A stretch of DNA of 50,194 nucleotides from Candidatus Cybelea palsarum. Lineage in GTDB: Bacteria > Vulcanimicrobiota > Vulcanimicrobiia > Vulcanimicrobiales > Vulcanimicrobiaceae. Below are positions 25,681 through 35,214 of this stretch, in pieces (position 1 is the first letter of the stretch; the number at the start of each line of letters is the position of its first letter). A program made the position numbers and the translations under genes. Under the pieces are notes generated by a model. That model had not been told where the DNA came from and searched no databases. It worked only from the letters and a program-made list of their open reading frames with translations. Where the stretch lies: NCBI GenBank assembly GCA_003166915.1, contig PMUK01000047.1, forward strand, positions 1-50,194. The letters are read 5' to 3'.

Positions 25681-26107
25681 GACGCGCCAGCATTAGCCAA
25701 AGAATCGAAGTATAGAAGACGCATAAGACGATCAGCACGAGGACGACGGGCGTCATTCGTGGGACGATGCCGGCTTCGAGCATTGGGTTGCTTCGCAATT
25801 GCCAAGGAATCATCACCGATGCTTGCACGGCAATGGCCGCGACGATGAGAATATACGTCGTCACCAGCCAAAAACTGCCAAGCGAAACGTGCATCGCAGA
25901 GGCGAGCCCGAATCCGAAGAAAACCCCGACGAGTAAGAACGGCCCGAAAACCTGCGAGGAATGGTGCCAAGCCGTCAGTCCTACACGGATCACGTGTGGA
26001 TCTCGACTCCGCGACAAGAAGAGAACGTACACGTTCGAGGCAATCAGACCCACGTAGCCCGCAGTCGTGAGAAGAACGTGCCCCAAAAGCAGCTCATTTA
26101 CCATCAT
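25673..26107 (-). CDS. DUF2269-like four-helix membrane protein
   Basis: A 144-residue integral membrane protein with four hydrophobic segments: LLLGHVLLTTAGYVGLIASN, VFGPFLLVGVFFGFGLASAM, WLVTTYILIVAAIAVQASVM and VVLVLIVLCVFYTSILWLML. The layout and size recall DUF2269-type predicted membrane proteins; function is unknown. The start ATG at 26107 overlaps the SDR stop as ATGA, and a second ATG follows directly at 26104. A longer upstream reading (to 26203) is Arg-rich and overlaps the SDR, so I rejected it. Its 3' end abuts the degraded remnant. Confidence 0.72.
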   Translation of the reverse strand: MMVNELLLGHVLLTTAGYVGLIASNVYVLFLSRSRDPHVIRVGLTAWHHSSQVFGPFLLVGVFFGFGLASAMHVSLGSFWLVTTYILIVAAIAVQASVMIPWQLRSNPMLEAGIVPRMTPVVLVLIVLCVFYTSILWLMLARPG

Positions 26108-26754
26108 GAACTGACCGCAAAGGACGGCGTCCCGGCGAGGCGTCCGCCGTCGATTGGTACGACGACGCCTGTAACGAATCGGGCATCGGATGAACAGAGC
26201 CACTGAACCAATTCCGCGACTTCGGATGGCTCGCCCACGCGCTTGGCCGGGATATACTGGCCGATGCGCTTGCGTTGCTCGGAGTCAATGCGTTCGGTCG
26301 CGATCGGTCCCGGAGCGACGACGTTGATGCGAACGTTCTTGTCGGCGTAATCCAGGGCCGCTGCCTTGCTCAAGCCTATGATGGCGTGCTTGCCCGCGCA
26401 GTAAGGAGCAAGGCCAGCAACACCTTGAAGACCCGCCGTCGATGACATGTTGACGATCGCGCCACCCCCACGCGCGAGCATCGCTTTTATCTGCGCGCGC
26501 ATACTCAAGAACGTTCCGGTGACGTTGACGCTAAGTGCCCCGGCGAACACTTCTGGACTGAGATCGGCGAGCGGAGTAGGGCGCGCTCCCCCGCCGGCAT
26601 TGTTGAACGCGACGTCGAGACCGCCAAATCGCTCCACGGTTTTTTGAACCATCTCCTCCGTGGCGAACGATTGCGTCACATCGACCTCCATGGCCAGCGC
26701 GCGCCCGCCCTGCGCTTCAATCTCACGCGCGAGAGCGCAATGCGAGCGTTCCAA
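26104..26754 (-). pseudogene. N-terminally truncated short-chain dehydrogenase/reductase
   Basis: 216 residues of a classical SDR: VDVT then GGLDVAFNNAGG (NNAG motif), VNVTGTFLSMR, IVNMSSTAGL, APYCAGKHAIIGLSKAAALDYA (the YxxxK pair), INVVAPGPIAT, and the C-terminal FVTGVVVPIDGG. The first about 35 residues, which should hold the TGxxxGIG cofactor loop and first Rossmann strand, are missing. Upstream the sequence turns into a comEC fragment in another frame. The only available start is TTG at 26754, giving ERSHCA in place of the fold's beginning. A protein made from this could not bind NAD(P) normally. It remains coupled by ATGA to the membrane protein downstream. Confidence 0.65.
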
Positions 26755-27266
26755 CTCGCTCCACGAATGCAGACGATGGCGGCCGAATCGAGCCGGCCGT
26801 CCAGCCCGCGCTCGCGCTCCATTTCGCGTTCGCTTGGCTCGCCGGGATTTCGCGCCTCGTCAAACGGCCCCAGCCGTCCCCGTACGATCAACCGTGCACC
26901 CGCCGGAGGAACCTCGTCGCGAACGCGGGCTTGCACGACCGCGCCGTTGTCGAGCGCAAGCGTAAGCGATGACGAACCATCGCCTTCATTCTCGCGTTCC
27001 AAGAGCGTCGCCGCATAGCGCGCCGTGCGGTGCTCCGTGAGATCCTGTTGGTTACGCTGATGGAATTCGGCGTTACCTGCGGCAGCGACCAGGGCAAGGA
27101 ACAACGCGGCGCGAAATCGCGGCGCTTCGCGGCCTAAAGAAACGTAAACCGCGACCGCGGCTAAACCAAGGCTTTCTAAGGCACGAACGTCGGGACCCAA
27201 CGGCATAACGGCCAACGTTCCCAGCACGCTAACGCTCGCAAAGAAAAGGAGCCCCCACGATGGCAT
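26676..27266 (-). pseudogene. comEC: comEC 5' fragment (DUF4131 region), 3' truncated
   Basis: The ATG at 27266 opens MPSWGLLFFASVSVLGTLAV with two or three short membrane segments, then a soluble OB-fold-like part (ERENEGDGSSSLTLALDNGA, GARLIVRGRLGPFDEARNPG, RERGLDGRLDSAAIVCIRGA) that matches the N-terminal region of ComEC, the DNA-uptake channel. Normal ComEC continues with a competence membrane domain of several hundred residues. Here the match stops at about 26720-26735 and the frame ends at 26676 inside the SDR. A ComEA gene lies 7 kb away at 34513. This looks like a deletion joining comEC to an SDR gene, or a chimeric assembly. Confidence 0.6.
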
Positions 27267-27270
27267 CGGC

Positions 27271-27290
27271 GCTTCGACTCCGCTCGGCAC
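27271..27290. repeat. Copy of the CTTCGACT..CGCTC repeat, 5' of the comEC fragment
   Basis: gcttcgactccgctcggcac differs in only a few positions from the core at 1506-1533 (reverse orientation). It lies just upstream of the comEC fragment start, in the 84-nt divergent region with the epimerase gene. A GTG at 27290 would extend the comEC reading through it. Confidence 0.4.
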
Positions 27291-27350
27291 AAGCGTTTCC
27301 CTGCGACGACTCGCCGCTGTGGCTAGTTCGCGCAATTTAAAGCACGTAAA

Positions 27351-28289
27351 ATGCGTATCATCGTAACCGGAGGGGCCGGCTTCATCGGATCGCACGTCAT
27401 CGACGCCTATCGCGCGGCCGGTCACGACGTGCTGGTGATCGATTCGCTTTGGGAACACGGTGGCGGCCGGCGCGCGAACGTTCCGGAGAACGTCTCGCTC
27501 GTCCACATGGACGTTCGAGATGAGGCGATCGGCCGGGTCTTTGCCGATTTCGCGCCGGAGATCGTCAGCCATCATGCCGCGCAGCACTCCGTCGCGATCT
27601 CGGCGCGGGATCCGCTCTACGACGCGCAAATCAACGTGATCGGGCTGATCAACGTGCTCGAGTTCGCGCAAAAAACCGGCGTAAGAAAGGTCATCTTCGC
27701 CTCGAGCGGTGCGACCTTCGGCACGCCCGAACGGCTGCCGATCGCGGACGACACGCCGCAGCATCCGAGCTCGCCGTACGGCATCACGAAGATGGTTGGC
27801 GAACACTATCTACGCTTTTACAAGGCCTCTCGAGGCCTCGACTTCACGGCGTTGCGTTACGGGAACGTCTATGGTCCCCGGCAGGATCCTAACGGAGAGG
27901 CAGGCGTGATTTCCATTTTCATCGGAAAGTTTCTCGCGCGCGAACCCGTCCGCATCGATTCAGACGGCGACCAGACGCGCGATTACGTTTTCGTGGACGA
28001 TGTCGCGTGCGTGAACCTCGCCGCGCTCGAGCGCGGTTCCGGCGGCTGTTACGTGATCGGCACGGGAATTCGTACGAGCGTCAATCAAATCTATCGCCGC
28101 TTAGTGGAAATAACCGGTTTTGAAGCACCGGTGATACACGCCCCGCAGCGTCCCGGCGATGCGCGCGACGCACAGTTCGATGCGACGCTGGCTCGTTTGG
28201 AGCTCGGGTGGACGCCTTCGACGGATCTGCCCGATGGGATCCGTGCAACGTACGAGTATTTCGAGCGTCTGAGCGGGCGCGGCGTGTAA
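27351..28289 (+). CDS. galE: NAD-dependent sugar-nucleotide epimerase/dehydratase (GalE-like)
   Basis: An extended SDR of 312 residues. The cofactor loop TGGAGFIGS is at residues 6-14, the catalytic Ser lies in FASSGATFG (about 118-124) and the Tyr-Lys pair in YGITK (Tyr143, Lys147). RYGNVYGPRQDPNGEAGVIS and the RDYVFVDDV block are typical of UDP-glucose 4-epimerases and relatives, which invert C4 of UDP-hexoses for polysaccharide synthesis. The exact substrate is not decidable without a structure-based comparison. It diverges from the comEC fragment and precedes the DNA ligase gene by 14 nt. Confidence 0.9.
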   Translation: MRIIVTGGAGFIGSHVIDAYRAAGHDVLVIDSLWEHGGGRRANVPENVSLVHMDVRDEAIGRVFADFAPEIVSHHAAQHSVAISARDPLYDAQINVIGLINVLEFAQKTGVRKVIFASSGATFGTPERLPIADDTPQHPSSPYGITKMVGEHYLRFYKASRGLDFTALRYGNVYGPRQDPNGEAGVISIFIGKFLAREPVRIDSDGDQTRDYVFVDDVACVNLAALERGSGGCYVIGTGIRTSVNQIYRRLVEITGFEAPVIHAPQRPGDARDAQFDATLARLELGWTPSTDLPDGIRATYEYFERLSGRGV

Positions 28290-28303
28290 CTTTCAGCGCC
28301 ACA

Positions 28304-29980
28304 ATGGAGCGGTTTGCTCAAACGGCGCAGCGGATTGCGTCGAATCCCGGAAAACTGGAAAAGATCGCGGTGCTTGCATCGTATTTCCGTGCGCTCGACG
28401 ACGCAGACTTGATCGCAGCGTCGCGCTTCTTCACCGGAAATCCCTTTGCGGCGCGCGATCGCCGAACGCTTTCGATCGGTGGACGGACGATCGTCGAGGT
28501 CGCTCGACGGGTCTGGGGCTTCGACGATGCCGCGCTGGGCTCGAGCTATCGCGCGACGGGCGATCTCGGGGCCGCGTTGGGACCGCTCGTGCGCCCGCCG
28601 ATCGATGCGATGCTCTTCTACGATCGCCTCATGCCCGCGACGCTCGACGTTTTGTTTGGTGAAATCGCGCAGGCATCCGGAAAGCATGCAAACCGCAGGC
28701 GCGAGGCAGTACTCGAGCGCATCCTACGCGCCTGCGATGATTCGATGGTCGCGACCTACGTCATCAAAATCGTGACGGGAGACCTGCGTGTCGGATTGCG
28801 CGAGGGGCTCGTGCTCGACGCGATCGCCAGCGCGTTCGATGCCGACGGAGCTTGGGTTCGTCGAGGCCTGATGGCCTGCGGCGACGTTGGCGCCGTGGCG
28901 GTGGCGGCGAAGAACGGCTCGCTGGACGAGCTGCGCGTGGAGTACGGCACGCCGATCGGCTTCATGCTGGCTACGCCCGTTTCGTACGGTGAGACGTATA
29001 CGGAGCTCGCAGGCGATGCATGGCTCGTCGAGGACAAATTCGACGGCGTCCGCATACAGGCGCACCTGCGCGACGGGCACGTCGCCCTATTTTCACGCCG
29101 GCTCAACGACGTGACTGCCGCCTATCCCGAAGTGGCAGCGGCGCTTGCAACGCTCTCGCGGGATGCGATCTTCGACGGCGAGATCGTCGCGATCCGCGAT
29201 GAACGCGTGCAGCCCTTTCGGACCCTCCAAACTCGTCTCCAGCGCAAAATCGTCGACGAGTCACTGCGCGCGGAGGTGCCGGTTGCCTACGTCGTCTTCG
29301 ACCTCTTGGCACTCGACGGCGATTTGCTGATCGACGAACCGCTGACCCGCCGACGCGAGCGGCTCGCGGATCTCTTCGCCGCGGGCACGCACCTGAAGCT
29401 ATCGCCGTTCGACCGCTTCGACGAGTCGACGCCGGCGCAGGTGAACGAGCGGTTTGAAGCGGCGCGTGCGCGCGGCAACGAGGGGCTCATGCTCAAGCGC
29501 GCCGGCGCACCGTATCTGCCCGGACGGCGGGGAAAATGGTGGCTCAAGCTCAAGCGCGAGCTCTCGACGCTCGACGTCGTCGTGGTCGCGGTGGAATGGG
29601 GGCACGGAAAGAGATCGGCGGTGCTCTCCGACTACACGTTCGCGGTACGCGGGAAACGCGGCGCGCTGCTTACGATCGGTAAGGCGTACTCCGGCCTTAC
29701 CGACTCGGAGATCGCCGCGCTCACGCCGTGGTTTCTCGATCACCGCCTGCCGCTCGAGCAGCAGCGCGCAAAGGCACGCTCCCACGAGATACCGGTCGAG
29801 CCGAAGATCGTTCTCGAAGTCGCATTTGACATTATCGCGCAGAGCGATCTGCACGAAAGCGGATTTTCGCTGCGCTTTCCACGCATCGTTCGAATCCGCG
29901 ACGACAAATCGCCCGAAGATATCGACACCATCGAGCGAGTGGTGGAAATCTATCGCGAAATGCTTACCAGAGAAGGGTAA
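28304..29980 (+). CDS. ATP-dependent DNA ligase (archaeal/eukaryotic Lig1-type)
   Basis: A 558-residue ligase with three domains: an N-terminal DNA-binding domain (RFAQTAQRIASNPGKLEKIA..GDLRVGLREGLVLDAIA), the adenylation domain with nucleophile Lys245 in EDKFDGVRIQAH, then FDGEIVAI, EGLMLKRAGAPYLPG and WLKLKRE, and a C-terminal OB fold. It seals nicks using ATP. This size and domain order match archaeal-type ligases found in some bacteria alongside the NAD-dependent LigA. No Ku or polymerase domain is nearby, so a non-homologous end-joining role is not suggested. The start ATG at 28304 matches the family N-terminus. Confidence 0.94.
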   Translation: MERFAQTAQRIASNPGKLEKIAVLASYFRALDDADLIAASRFFTGNPFAARDRRTLSIGGRTIVEVARRVWGFDDAALGSSYRATGDLGAALGPLVRPPIDAMLFYDRLMPATLDVLFGEIAQASGKHANRRREAVLERILRACDDSMVATYVIKIVTGDLRVGLREGLVLDAIASAFDADGAWVRRGLMACGDVGAVAVAAKNGSLDELRVEYGTPIGFMLATPVSYGETYTELAGDAWLVEDKFDGVRIQAHLRDGHVALFSRRLNDVTAAYPEVAAALATLSRDAIFDGEIVAIRDERVQPFRTLQTRLQRKIVDESLRAEVPVAYVVFDLLALDGDLLIDEPLTRRRERLADLFAAGTHLKLSPFDRFDESTPAQVNERFEAARARGNEGLMLKRAGAPYLPGRRGKWWLKLKRELSTLDVVVVAVEWGHGKRSAVLSDYTFAVRGKRGALLTIGKAYSGLTDSEIAALTPWFLDHRLPLEQQRAKARSHEIPVEPKIVLEVAFDIIAQSDLHESGFSLRFPRIVRIRDDKSPEDIDTIERVVEIYREMLTREG

Positions 29981-30049
29981 AGAATCCGCGTTAGGAAAGC
30001 GAGCGGACGCACTGCTTACTCTTTGTAGGCGCAGATAAGGAGTTCGAAT

Positions 30050-30748
30050 ATGCCTCTTTCTAAACGGTGCGCCGCCGAACTCATCGGTACGTTTTGGCTC
30101 GTTCTGGGCGGGTGCGGCAGCGCCGTCCTTGCGGCGGCCTTCCCTAATCTTGGGATCGGGTTCGCAGGCGTCGCCCTGGCCTTTGGCCTTACGCTGCTCA
30201 CGATGGCCTTCGCGATCGGCGGCATTTCGGGTTGTCATATCAATCCGGCCGTGACGGTCGGGCTTTGGGCCGCGCGCCGCTTTAACGGCCGTGACGTCAT
30301 TCCATACATCGTGGCGCAGGTGATCGGCGGTATCCTCGCCGGCGGCGTTCTCTATATCATTGCGAGCGGCCAAGCCGGCTTCACGACCGCCAACGGTTTT
30401 GCGTCCAATGGCTACGGCGACCACTCTCCGGGACACTTTTCCTTGCTGGCCTGCGCAGTCTGCGAAGTCGTGATGACGCTGATGTTCATCTTCATCATCG
30501 CGGCCTCCACCGACAAGCGTGTCGTGGCCGGCTTCGCTCCGATTCCGATCGGTCTCGCGCTCACGTTGATCCACCTCGTCAGCATTCCGGTTACGAATAC
30601 GTCGGTGAATCCCGCGCGCTCGACGGCCGTCGCCGTCTACGTCGGCGGGTGGGCCGTTGCGCAGCTCTGGCTCTTCTGGGTCGCTCCGATCGTCGGCGGC
30701 GCCATCGGCGGCAAGCTCTACAACGCGCTCTTCGCTTTAGACGCATAG
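30050..30748 (+). CDS. aqpZ: Aquaporin Z-type water channel
   Basis: A 232-residue major intrinsic protein with six membrane helices and two NPA half-helices: [11 protein letters not shown] (NPA at 65-67) and [11 protein letters not shown] (NPA at 187-189). His in [14 protein letters not shown] and the Arg after the second NPA fit the narrow selectivity filter of water-selective AqpZ rather than glycerol facilitators. A good ribosome binding site (AAGGAG) lies about 8 nt before the ATG. It is 69 nt after the ligase gene and its 3' end overlaps the convergent flavoprotein gene by 31 nt. Confidence 0.96.
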   Translation: MPLSKRCAAELIGTFWLVLGGCGSAVLAAAFPNLGIGFAGVALAFGLTLLTMAFAIGGISGCHINPAVTVGLWAARRFNGRDVIPYIVAQVIGGILAGGVLYIIASGQAGFTTANGFASNGYGDHSPGHFSLLACAVCEVVMTLMFIFIIAASTDKRVVAGFAPIPIGLALTLIHLVSIPVTNTSVNPARSTAVAVYVGGWAVAQLWLFWVAPIVGGAIGGKLYNALFALDA

Positions 30749-31971
30749 GCGTCGCGCGTGCGTACGTGTTCGGGCCGCACGCCGACGCCGATCAACCGCG
30801 CGGGGAGACGGCGAAGGGGCGGAAACTCGTCGAACAGCCGCATAACCAGCGGCGCTCGGTCGATTTCTTTTCCGCGCAAGATCGGATCGATCGCCCGGTC
30901 CTGCACGAAAACTTGAAAAGCTTGCGTCACCTTGGTGGGGAAGGCTCGCCGTTCCGCAACGCGATGTAGTTCCGCGTCGCTCGGCGTTTTGCCCGATGCC
31001 AGTGAATCGGCGAGGGTGTTCGCCGCGGCGACCGCATCTTGGATTGCAAGATTGATTCCAATGCCGCCGATCGGCGACATCGCATGGGCTGCGTCGCCGA
31101 TGCAGAGCAGACCGGAACGGTACCAGCGTTCGAGCCGGTCGACGCGCACCTCGAGCATCGAGACCTTCGACCAGTCGTCGAGCGCCGCAACGCGATCGTG
31201 CAGCGCTGGAACGAGCTCCACGAGGCCTCGTTGCAGCGCCTCGATACCCTGCGCCTTTAGTTCGTCGAACGAGCCTTTGCGAATGATGTAGGCGCACTGC
31301 CAGTAGTCGCCGCGGTCGATCATCACGAGCATATGTCCGGTGGCGATGGTGCCCAACCGCTGCTCGGCTTCTCCCGGGTGCTTTGAGATGCGCATCCAAA
31401 GCACGTCCATCGGCGCGCCGAGATTTTCGACGGTCAGACCGGCAAGCGCGCGAATCGTGGAATGGCGCCCGTCGGCTCCAACGACGAGCTTTGCTTCGAT
31501 CTCGATTTCCCCGTCGGACGTCTTCGCGCGCGCGCCGACCGTTTCGCCGCCGCTTTCGAGCAAGCCGATACCCTCGGTCTGCATCATCAAATGAAAGGTT
31601 GGATAGCGGCGGCCGCGCTCTGCCAGGAAGTTGAGAAAATTCCATTGCGGCATCAACGCGACGAACTTGCAGTGCGTCCGAAGATGAGTGAGGTCGGCAA
31701 TCTCCACGGCTTCGCCGCCGATGGTGACGCCGATGGATCGAATCTCGTCGTGCGGGAGCGCGAGAAACGCATCGAGCCAACCCAGCTCGAAAAGCAAATC
31801 CAGGGTCGACGGGTGGATCGTGTCGCCGCGAAAGTCGCGATAGAAATCCTTATATTTTTCAAGTACGACGACGTCGACGCCGGCCCGAGCCAACAGCACG
31901 CCGAGCATCACCCCGCACGGGCCCCCGCCCACAATGCAGACCTGGGTGGAAATCTTTTGCCGCTCGCTCAT
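30718..31971 (-). CDS. FAD-dependent monooxygenase-like oxidoreductase
   Basis: A 417-residue flavoprotein of the p-hydroxybenzoate hydroxylase/UbiH class. FAD contacts are the N-terminal [13 protein letters not shown], the DG motif [12 protein letters not shown] near the middle, and [20 protein letters not shown] followed by LAIQDA. Such enzymes hydroxylate aromatics or quinone precursors with NAD(P)H and oxygen; the substrate here is unknown. Its start overlaps the leuS stop as ATGA, so it is translated with the synthetase, and its end overlaps aqpZ. The Cys in GGGPCG is common in this class. Confidence 0.9.
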   Translation of the reverse strand: MSERQKISTQVCIVGGGPCGVMLGVLLARAGVDVVVLEKYKDFYRDFRGDTIHPSTLDLLFELGWLDAFLALPHDEIRSIGVTIGGEAVEIADLTHLRTHCKFVALMPQWNFLNFLAERGRRYPTFHLMMQTEGIGLLESGGETVGARAKTSDGEIEIEAKLVVGADGRHSTIRALAGLTVENLGAPMDVLWMRISKHPGEAEQRLGTIATGHMLVMIDRGDYWQCAYIIRKGSFDELKAQGIEALQRGLVELVPALHDRVAALDDWSKVSMLEVRVDRLERWYRSGLLCIGDAAHAMSPIGGIGINLAIQDAVAAANTLADSLASGKTPSDAELHRVAERRAFPTKVTQAFQVFVQDRAIDPILRGKEIDRAPLVMRLFDEFPPLRRLPARLIGVGVRPEHVRTRDAYASKAKSAL

Positions 31972-34439
31972 ACGACGATGTTGAGCAGCTTACCCGGAAC
32001 GTAGATCCGTTTACGCACCTCCTTGCCGTCGAGGTGGCTGCGAACGTTCGCTTCCTCGAGTGCGAGCGCGAAGGCTTGCTCCTCCCCAATGCTCGGTGCA
32101 ACGACGATGCGCGCTCGAACCTTGCCGTTGACTTGCACGACCAACGTAATCTCGTCGACCGCCAGCGCGCCAGCGTCGGGCTGCAGATACGGTTCGAGGT
32201 GCACCGAGGTCGTGTGACCGAATCGCTCCCAAAGTTCCTCTGCGATGTGCGGAGCGAAGGGCGCGACGAGGATCGGCAACGCCCGCACGGCATAGGCCGC
32301 TACGCGCGAATCCGCCGCGCCCGACGATACCGTTATCAGGTTGACCAGCTCGTCGAGCTTAGCGATCGTCGTATTGTAATGAAAGCGGCGCGATAGCGTC
32401 TCGTCGACCGCCGATTTGGCGGCGACGTGCACCGCTCGCAACAACGCCTTTTCCGCAGCGTTTCGAGCCGGCGGCAACTCGCGCGCGCCGCCATCGCGTG
32501 GTGCATCGAAGAAGGGTTCGCAAGCGCGCCAGATGCGGTTCAAAAGACGCACGCGCCCGCTGATGCCTTCCTCGCTCCAGTCGCTCGTTTCTTCGGGCGG
32601 CGTGACGTAGAGTAAGAAGAGCCGCATCGCGTCGACGCCGGTCTGCTCGGCGGTCTCGTCGATGCCGACGACGTTGCCGCGCGACTTCGACATCTTCTCA
32701 CCGTCGCGGAGCAGGAGGCCCTGGTGGAAGACGTTTTCGAAAGGTTCGTCGGCGCCGCGCACCGCGCCACGATCGTGAAGAAATTTGTAGAAGAAGCGGG
32801 AGTAGAGCAGGTGAAGCACCGCGTGCTCGGCGCCCCCGATATACTGGTCGACGTTCATCCACTGCGCGGCACGCTCCGTCGACCACGGTAGACGGTCGTT
32901 GTGCGGATCGAGGTAGCGCAGATAGTACCATGACGATTCGAAGAAGGTATCCATCGTGTCGGTCTCGCGGCGCGCCGGACCGCCGCATTTCGGGCAGGTC
33001 GTCTCGACAAACTCCCGGACCGTGGCCAGCGGCGAACCTTCACCACGCAGAGGCACGCCCGGCGGTAACAGAACCGGCAGTTCGTCGTCGGGAACGGGCA
33101 CCTCGCCGCAAGCGCCGCAGTAGACGATTGGAATCGGGGTTCCCCAATATCGCTGGCGCGAAATCAGCCAGTCCCGCAGCTTGTAGTTGACGCTCGTCTT
33201 CCCGCGGCCAAGCGCAGCCAGGCGCTGCGCGATGGCATCGCGAGCGCGCTCGCTCGACATGCCGCTAAACTCTTCACTGGCGATCAAACGCCCGTCTTCC
33301 ACGTAGGCTTGCTCCAACGCGCCATCGGGCTGTGCGGTTGAGGGAACGACGACCGTCACGACCGGCAACGCGTATTTTCGCGCGAACTCGAAGTCGCGCT
33401 CGTCGTGCGCCGGAACGCCCATCACGGCACCCGTTCCGTACTCCGCAAGGACGTAGCTCGTAACCCAGATCGGAACGCGCTCGCGAGAGAGCGGATGGAT
33501 CGCATAGGCGCCAGTGAAGATTCCGCGCTTCTCCATCAAGCTGGTTCGCTCGAGCTCCGATTTCGATTGCAGGCTCTCCGCAAACGCCGCAATCTGCGCG
33601 GCATGCTCGGAGGAAACGATTCGCTCGAGCGATTTGAGGACCGGATGCTCCGCGGCGATGGCAAGAAAGGTTACGCCGTAAAGCGTGTCGAGCCGCGTCG
33701 TAAAGACGTCGACGTCTGCATCGACGCCTTCGACGCGAAAAGCAAATGTGGCGCCTTCACTGCGGCCTATCCAGTTGCGCTGCATCGTCCGCGTACGTTC
33801 GGGCCAGCCGGTGAGCTTATCGAGGCCCTCCAACAAACGGTCGGCATAGGCCGTGATGCGCAAGAACCATTGCGACAAGTTGCGCCGTTCGACCAGATGT
33901 TGGCAACGCCAGCAGCGCCCGTCGACGACCTGCTCGTTGGCGAGCACGGTTTGGTCGTGCGGACACCAATTGACGGGAGCCTCGCGCTTATAGGCGAGCC
34001 CTGCTTCGTACAACCGCAAGAAGAGCCACTGATTCCAACGGTAATACTCGGGCTCGCAGGTCGCGATCTCTCGCGACCAGTCGTAACCGGCGCCCAGCAA
34101 GCGCAGCTGGCGGCGCATGTTCAGAATGTTCTCGGTCGTCCAGGCCGCTGGGTCGGCGCCGCGCGAGATTGCCGCATTCTCGGCCGGCAAGCCGAACGCG
34201 TCCCAGCCCATCGGATGGAGCACGTTGTAACCGAGCATCCGCATCATGCGCGCAACGGCGTCGCCGATCGTATAGTTTTTTGCGTGTCCGACGTGCAGAT
34301 CACCCGAGGGATACGGCAGCATTTCGAGCGCGTAGTACTTCGGCTTATCGCTTTCGTTGGGTGCGCGATAGAGTGAGTCGCGCTCCCAGCGCGACTGCCA
34401 TTTATGCTCGATCGTGCGAAAGTCGTAGCTCCCGGCCAT
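31968..34439 (-). CDS. leuS: Leucyl-tRNA synthetase
   Basis: A class I synthetase of about 823 residues charging tRNA-Leu. The HIGH-type motif is HVGH in MLPYPSGDLHVGHAKNYTIG; the CP1 editing domain follows (FTTRLDTLYGVTFLAIAAEH and the GVPAHDERDFEFA block). The KMSKS loop is GEKMSKSRGN near residue 580, and the C-terminal domain contains VQVNGKVRARI. I chose ATG at 34439 (MAGSYDFRTIEHKWQ), since the upstream ATG at 34448 adds only three residues. It is divergent from comEA and coupled to the flavoprotein gene. Confidence 0.97.
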   Translation of the reverse strand: MAGSYDFRTIEHKWQSRWERDSLYRAPNESDKPKYYALEMLPYPSGDLHVGHAKNYTIGDAVARMMRMLGYNVLHPMGWDAFGLPAENAAISRGADPAAWTTENILNMRRQLRLLGAGYDWSREIATCEPEYYRWNQWLFLRLYEAGLAYKREAPVNWCPHDQTVLANEQVVDGRCWRCQHLVERRNLSQWFLRITAYADRLLEGLDKLTGWPERTRTMQRNWIGRSEGATFAFRVEGVDADVDVFTTRLDTLYGVTFLAIAAEHPVLKSLERIVSSEHAAQIAAFAESLQSKSELERTSLMEKRGIFTGAYAIHPLSRERVPIWVTSYVLAEYGTGAVMGVPAHDERDFEFARKYALPVVTVVVPSTAQPDGALEQAYVEDGRLIASEEFSGMSSERARDAIAQRLAALGRGKTSVNYKLRDWLISRQRYWGTPIPIVYCGACGEVPVPDDELPVLLPPGVPLRGEGSPLATVREFVETTCPKCGGPARRETDTMDTFFESSWYYLRYLDPHNDRLPWSTERAAQWMNVDQYIGGAEHAVLHLLYSRFFYKFLHDRGAVRGADEPFENVFHQGLLLRDGEKMSKSRGNVVGIDETAEQTGVDAMRLFLLYVTPPEETSDWSEEGISGRVRLLNRIWRACEPFFDAPRDGGARELPPARNAAEKALLRAVHVAAKSAVDETLSRRFHYNTTIAKLDELVNLITVSSGAADSRVAAYAVRALPILVAPFAPHIAEELWERFGHTTSVHLEPYLQPDAGALAVDEITLVVQVNGKVRARIVVAPSIGEEQAFALALEEANVRSHLDGKEVRKRIYVPGKLLNIVV

Positions 34440-34512
34440 GAAGAGCATGGTACATCCTGGGGCGGTCCTCCGCTACCCTTTGCGACGCAAGGCTCCGGCG
34501 TGATGGGAGAGC

Positions 34513-35139
34513 ATGATCGCACGAATTGCTTTGGTCGTCGCCGCGGCGCTTGCCCTTGCCGCCTTCGCGCTCCGGCATCCGGCTCCGAGGGCCGCCGTGC
34601 AGTCGGTTTCAGTCGCAACGCCGAGCTCCGGTCCCTATCCGGCCGACTCCGGCACACGTCACCATCGACGCCTCGATCGCGTTACGCCGGGCGGCGAGCT
34701 CGTCGTCTACGTTGCCGGCGCCGTCGTGCGGCCCGGTCTCTATCATCTCCATCTTGGCGACCGTTACGCTCAGGCCGTCGCTTCGGCCGGCGGCTTACGA
34801 GCATCGGCCGATGCAGCGGGGGTCAACCTCGCCCAGCGTGCCGCCGACGGTGAAGAGATCTACGTACCCGTGGCCGGCGAGGCGCCGCGCACGCGGGTGC
34901 GCGAGACGCGCACGCGCAGGCGCCGTGCGACGCCGCCGCCAGATGGCAGCGTCGACGTGAACACGGCCGACGCAGCGGAACTCGCCGCGGTGCCGGGGAT
35001 CGGGCGCGCAGTTGCCTCGCGCATCGTGGAGTTGCGAGAGCGCGAAGGCAGCTTCGCATCGCTTGACGAGCTATTGGACGTCGCGGGAATGACGCAGAGC
35101 CGTCTCGAGCGAGCTCGCTCCTATCTGCGTGAGTTATGA
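34513..35139 (+). CDS. comEA: ComEA-like DNA-binding competence protein
   Basis: A 208-residue membrane-anchored protein: N-terminal hydrophobic anchor (ALVVAAALALAAFAL), an SLBB domain (LVVYVAGAVVRPGLYHLHLG then AVASAGGL), an Arg-rich linker and a C-terminal helix-hairpin-helix pair (VDVNTADAAELAAVPGIGRA then ASLDELLDVAGM). ComEA binds incoming double-stranded DNA in the periplasm or cell wall and hands it to ComEC. The usual partner comEC is not adjacent; only a truncated comEC fragment exists in this window at 27.2 kb. GGGAG precedes the ATG. Confidence 0.93.
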   Translation: MIARIALVVAAALALAAFALRHPAPRAAVQSVSVATPSSGPYPADSGTRHHRRLDRVTPGGELVVYVAGAVVRPGLYHLHLGDRYAQAVASAGGLRASADAAGVNLAQRAADGEEIYVPVAGEAPRTRVRETRTRRRRATPPPDGSVDVNTADAAELAAVPGIGRAVASRIVELREREGSFASLDELLDVAGMTQSRLERARSYLREL

Positions 35140-35214
35140 GCGCATCATTTTGACGCGCCAAAATCGGCGAGGAGAAGGGGTGCCCACTACGCATTGCGCA
35201 TTGGGAACCTCCTC

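Noticed and set aside
27267-27806. Upstream part of the comEC reading
   Set aside because: It is antisense to the epimerase gene and has no ComEC-like sequence before MPSWGLLFF.
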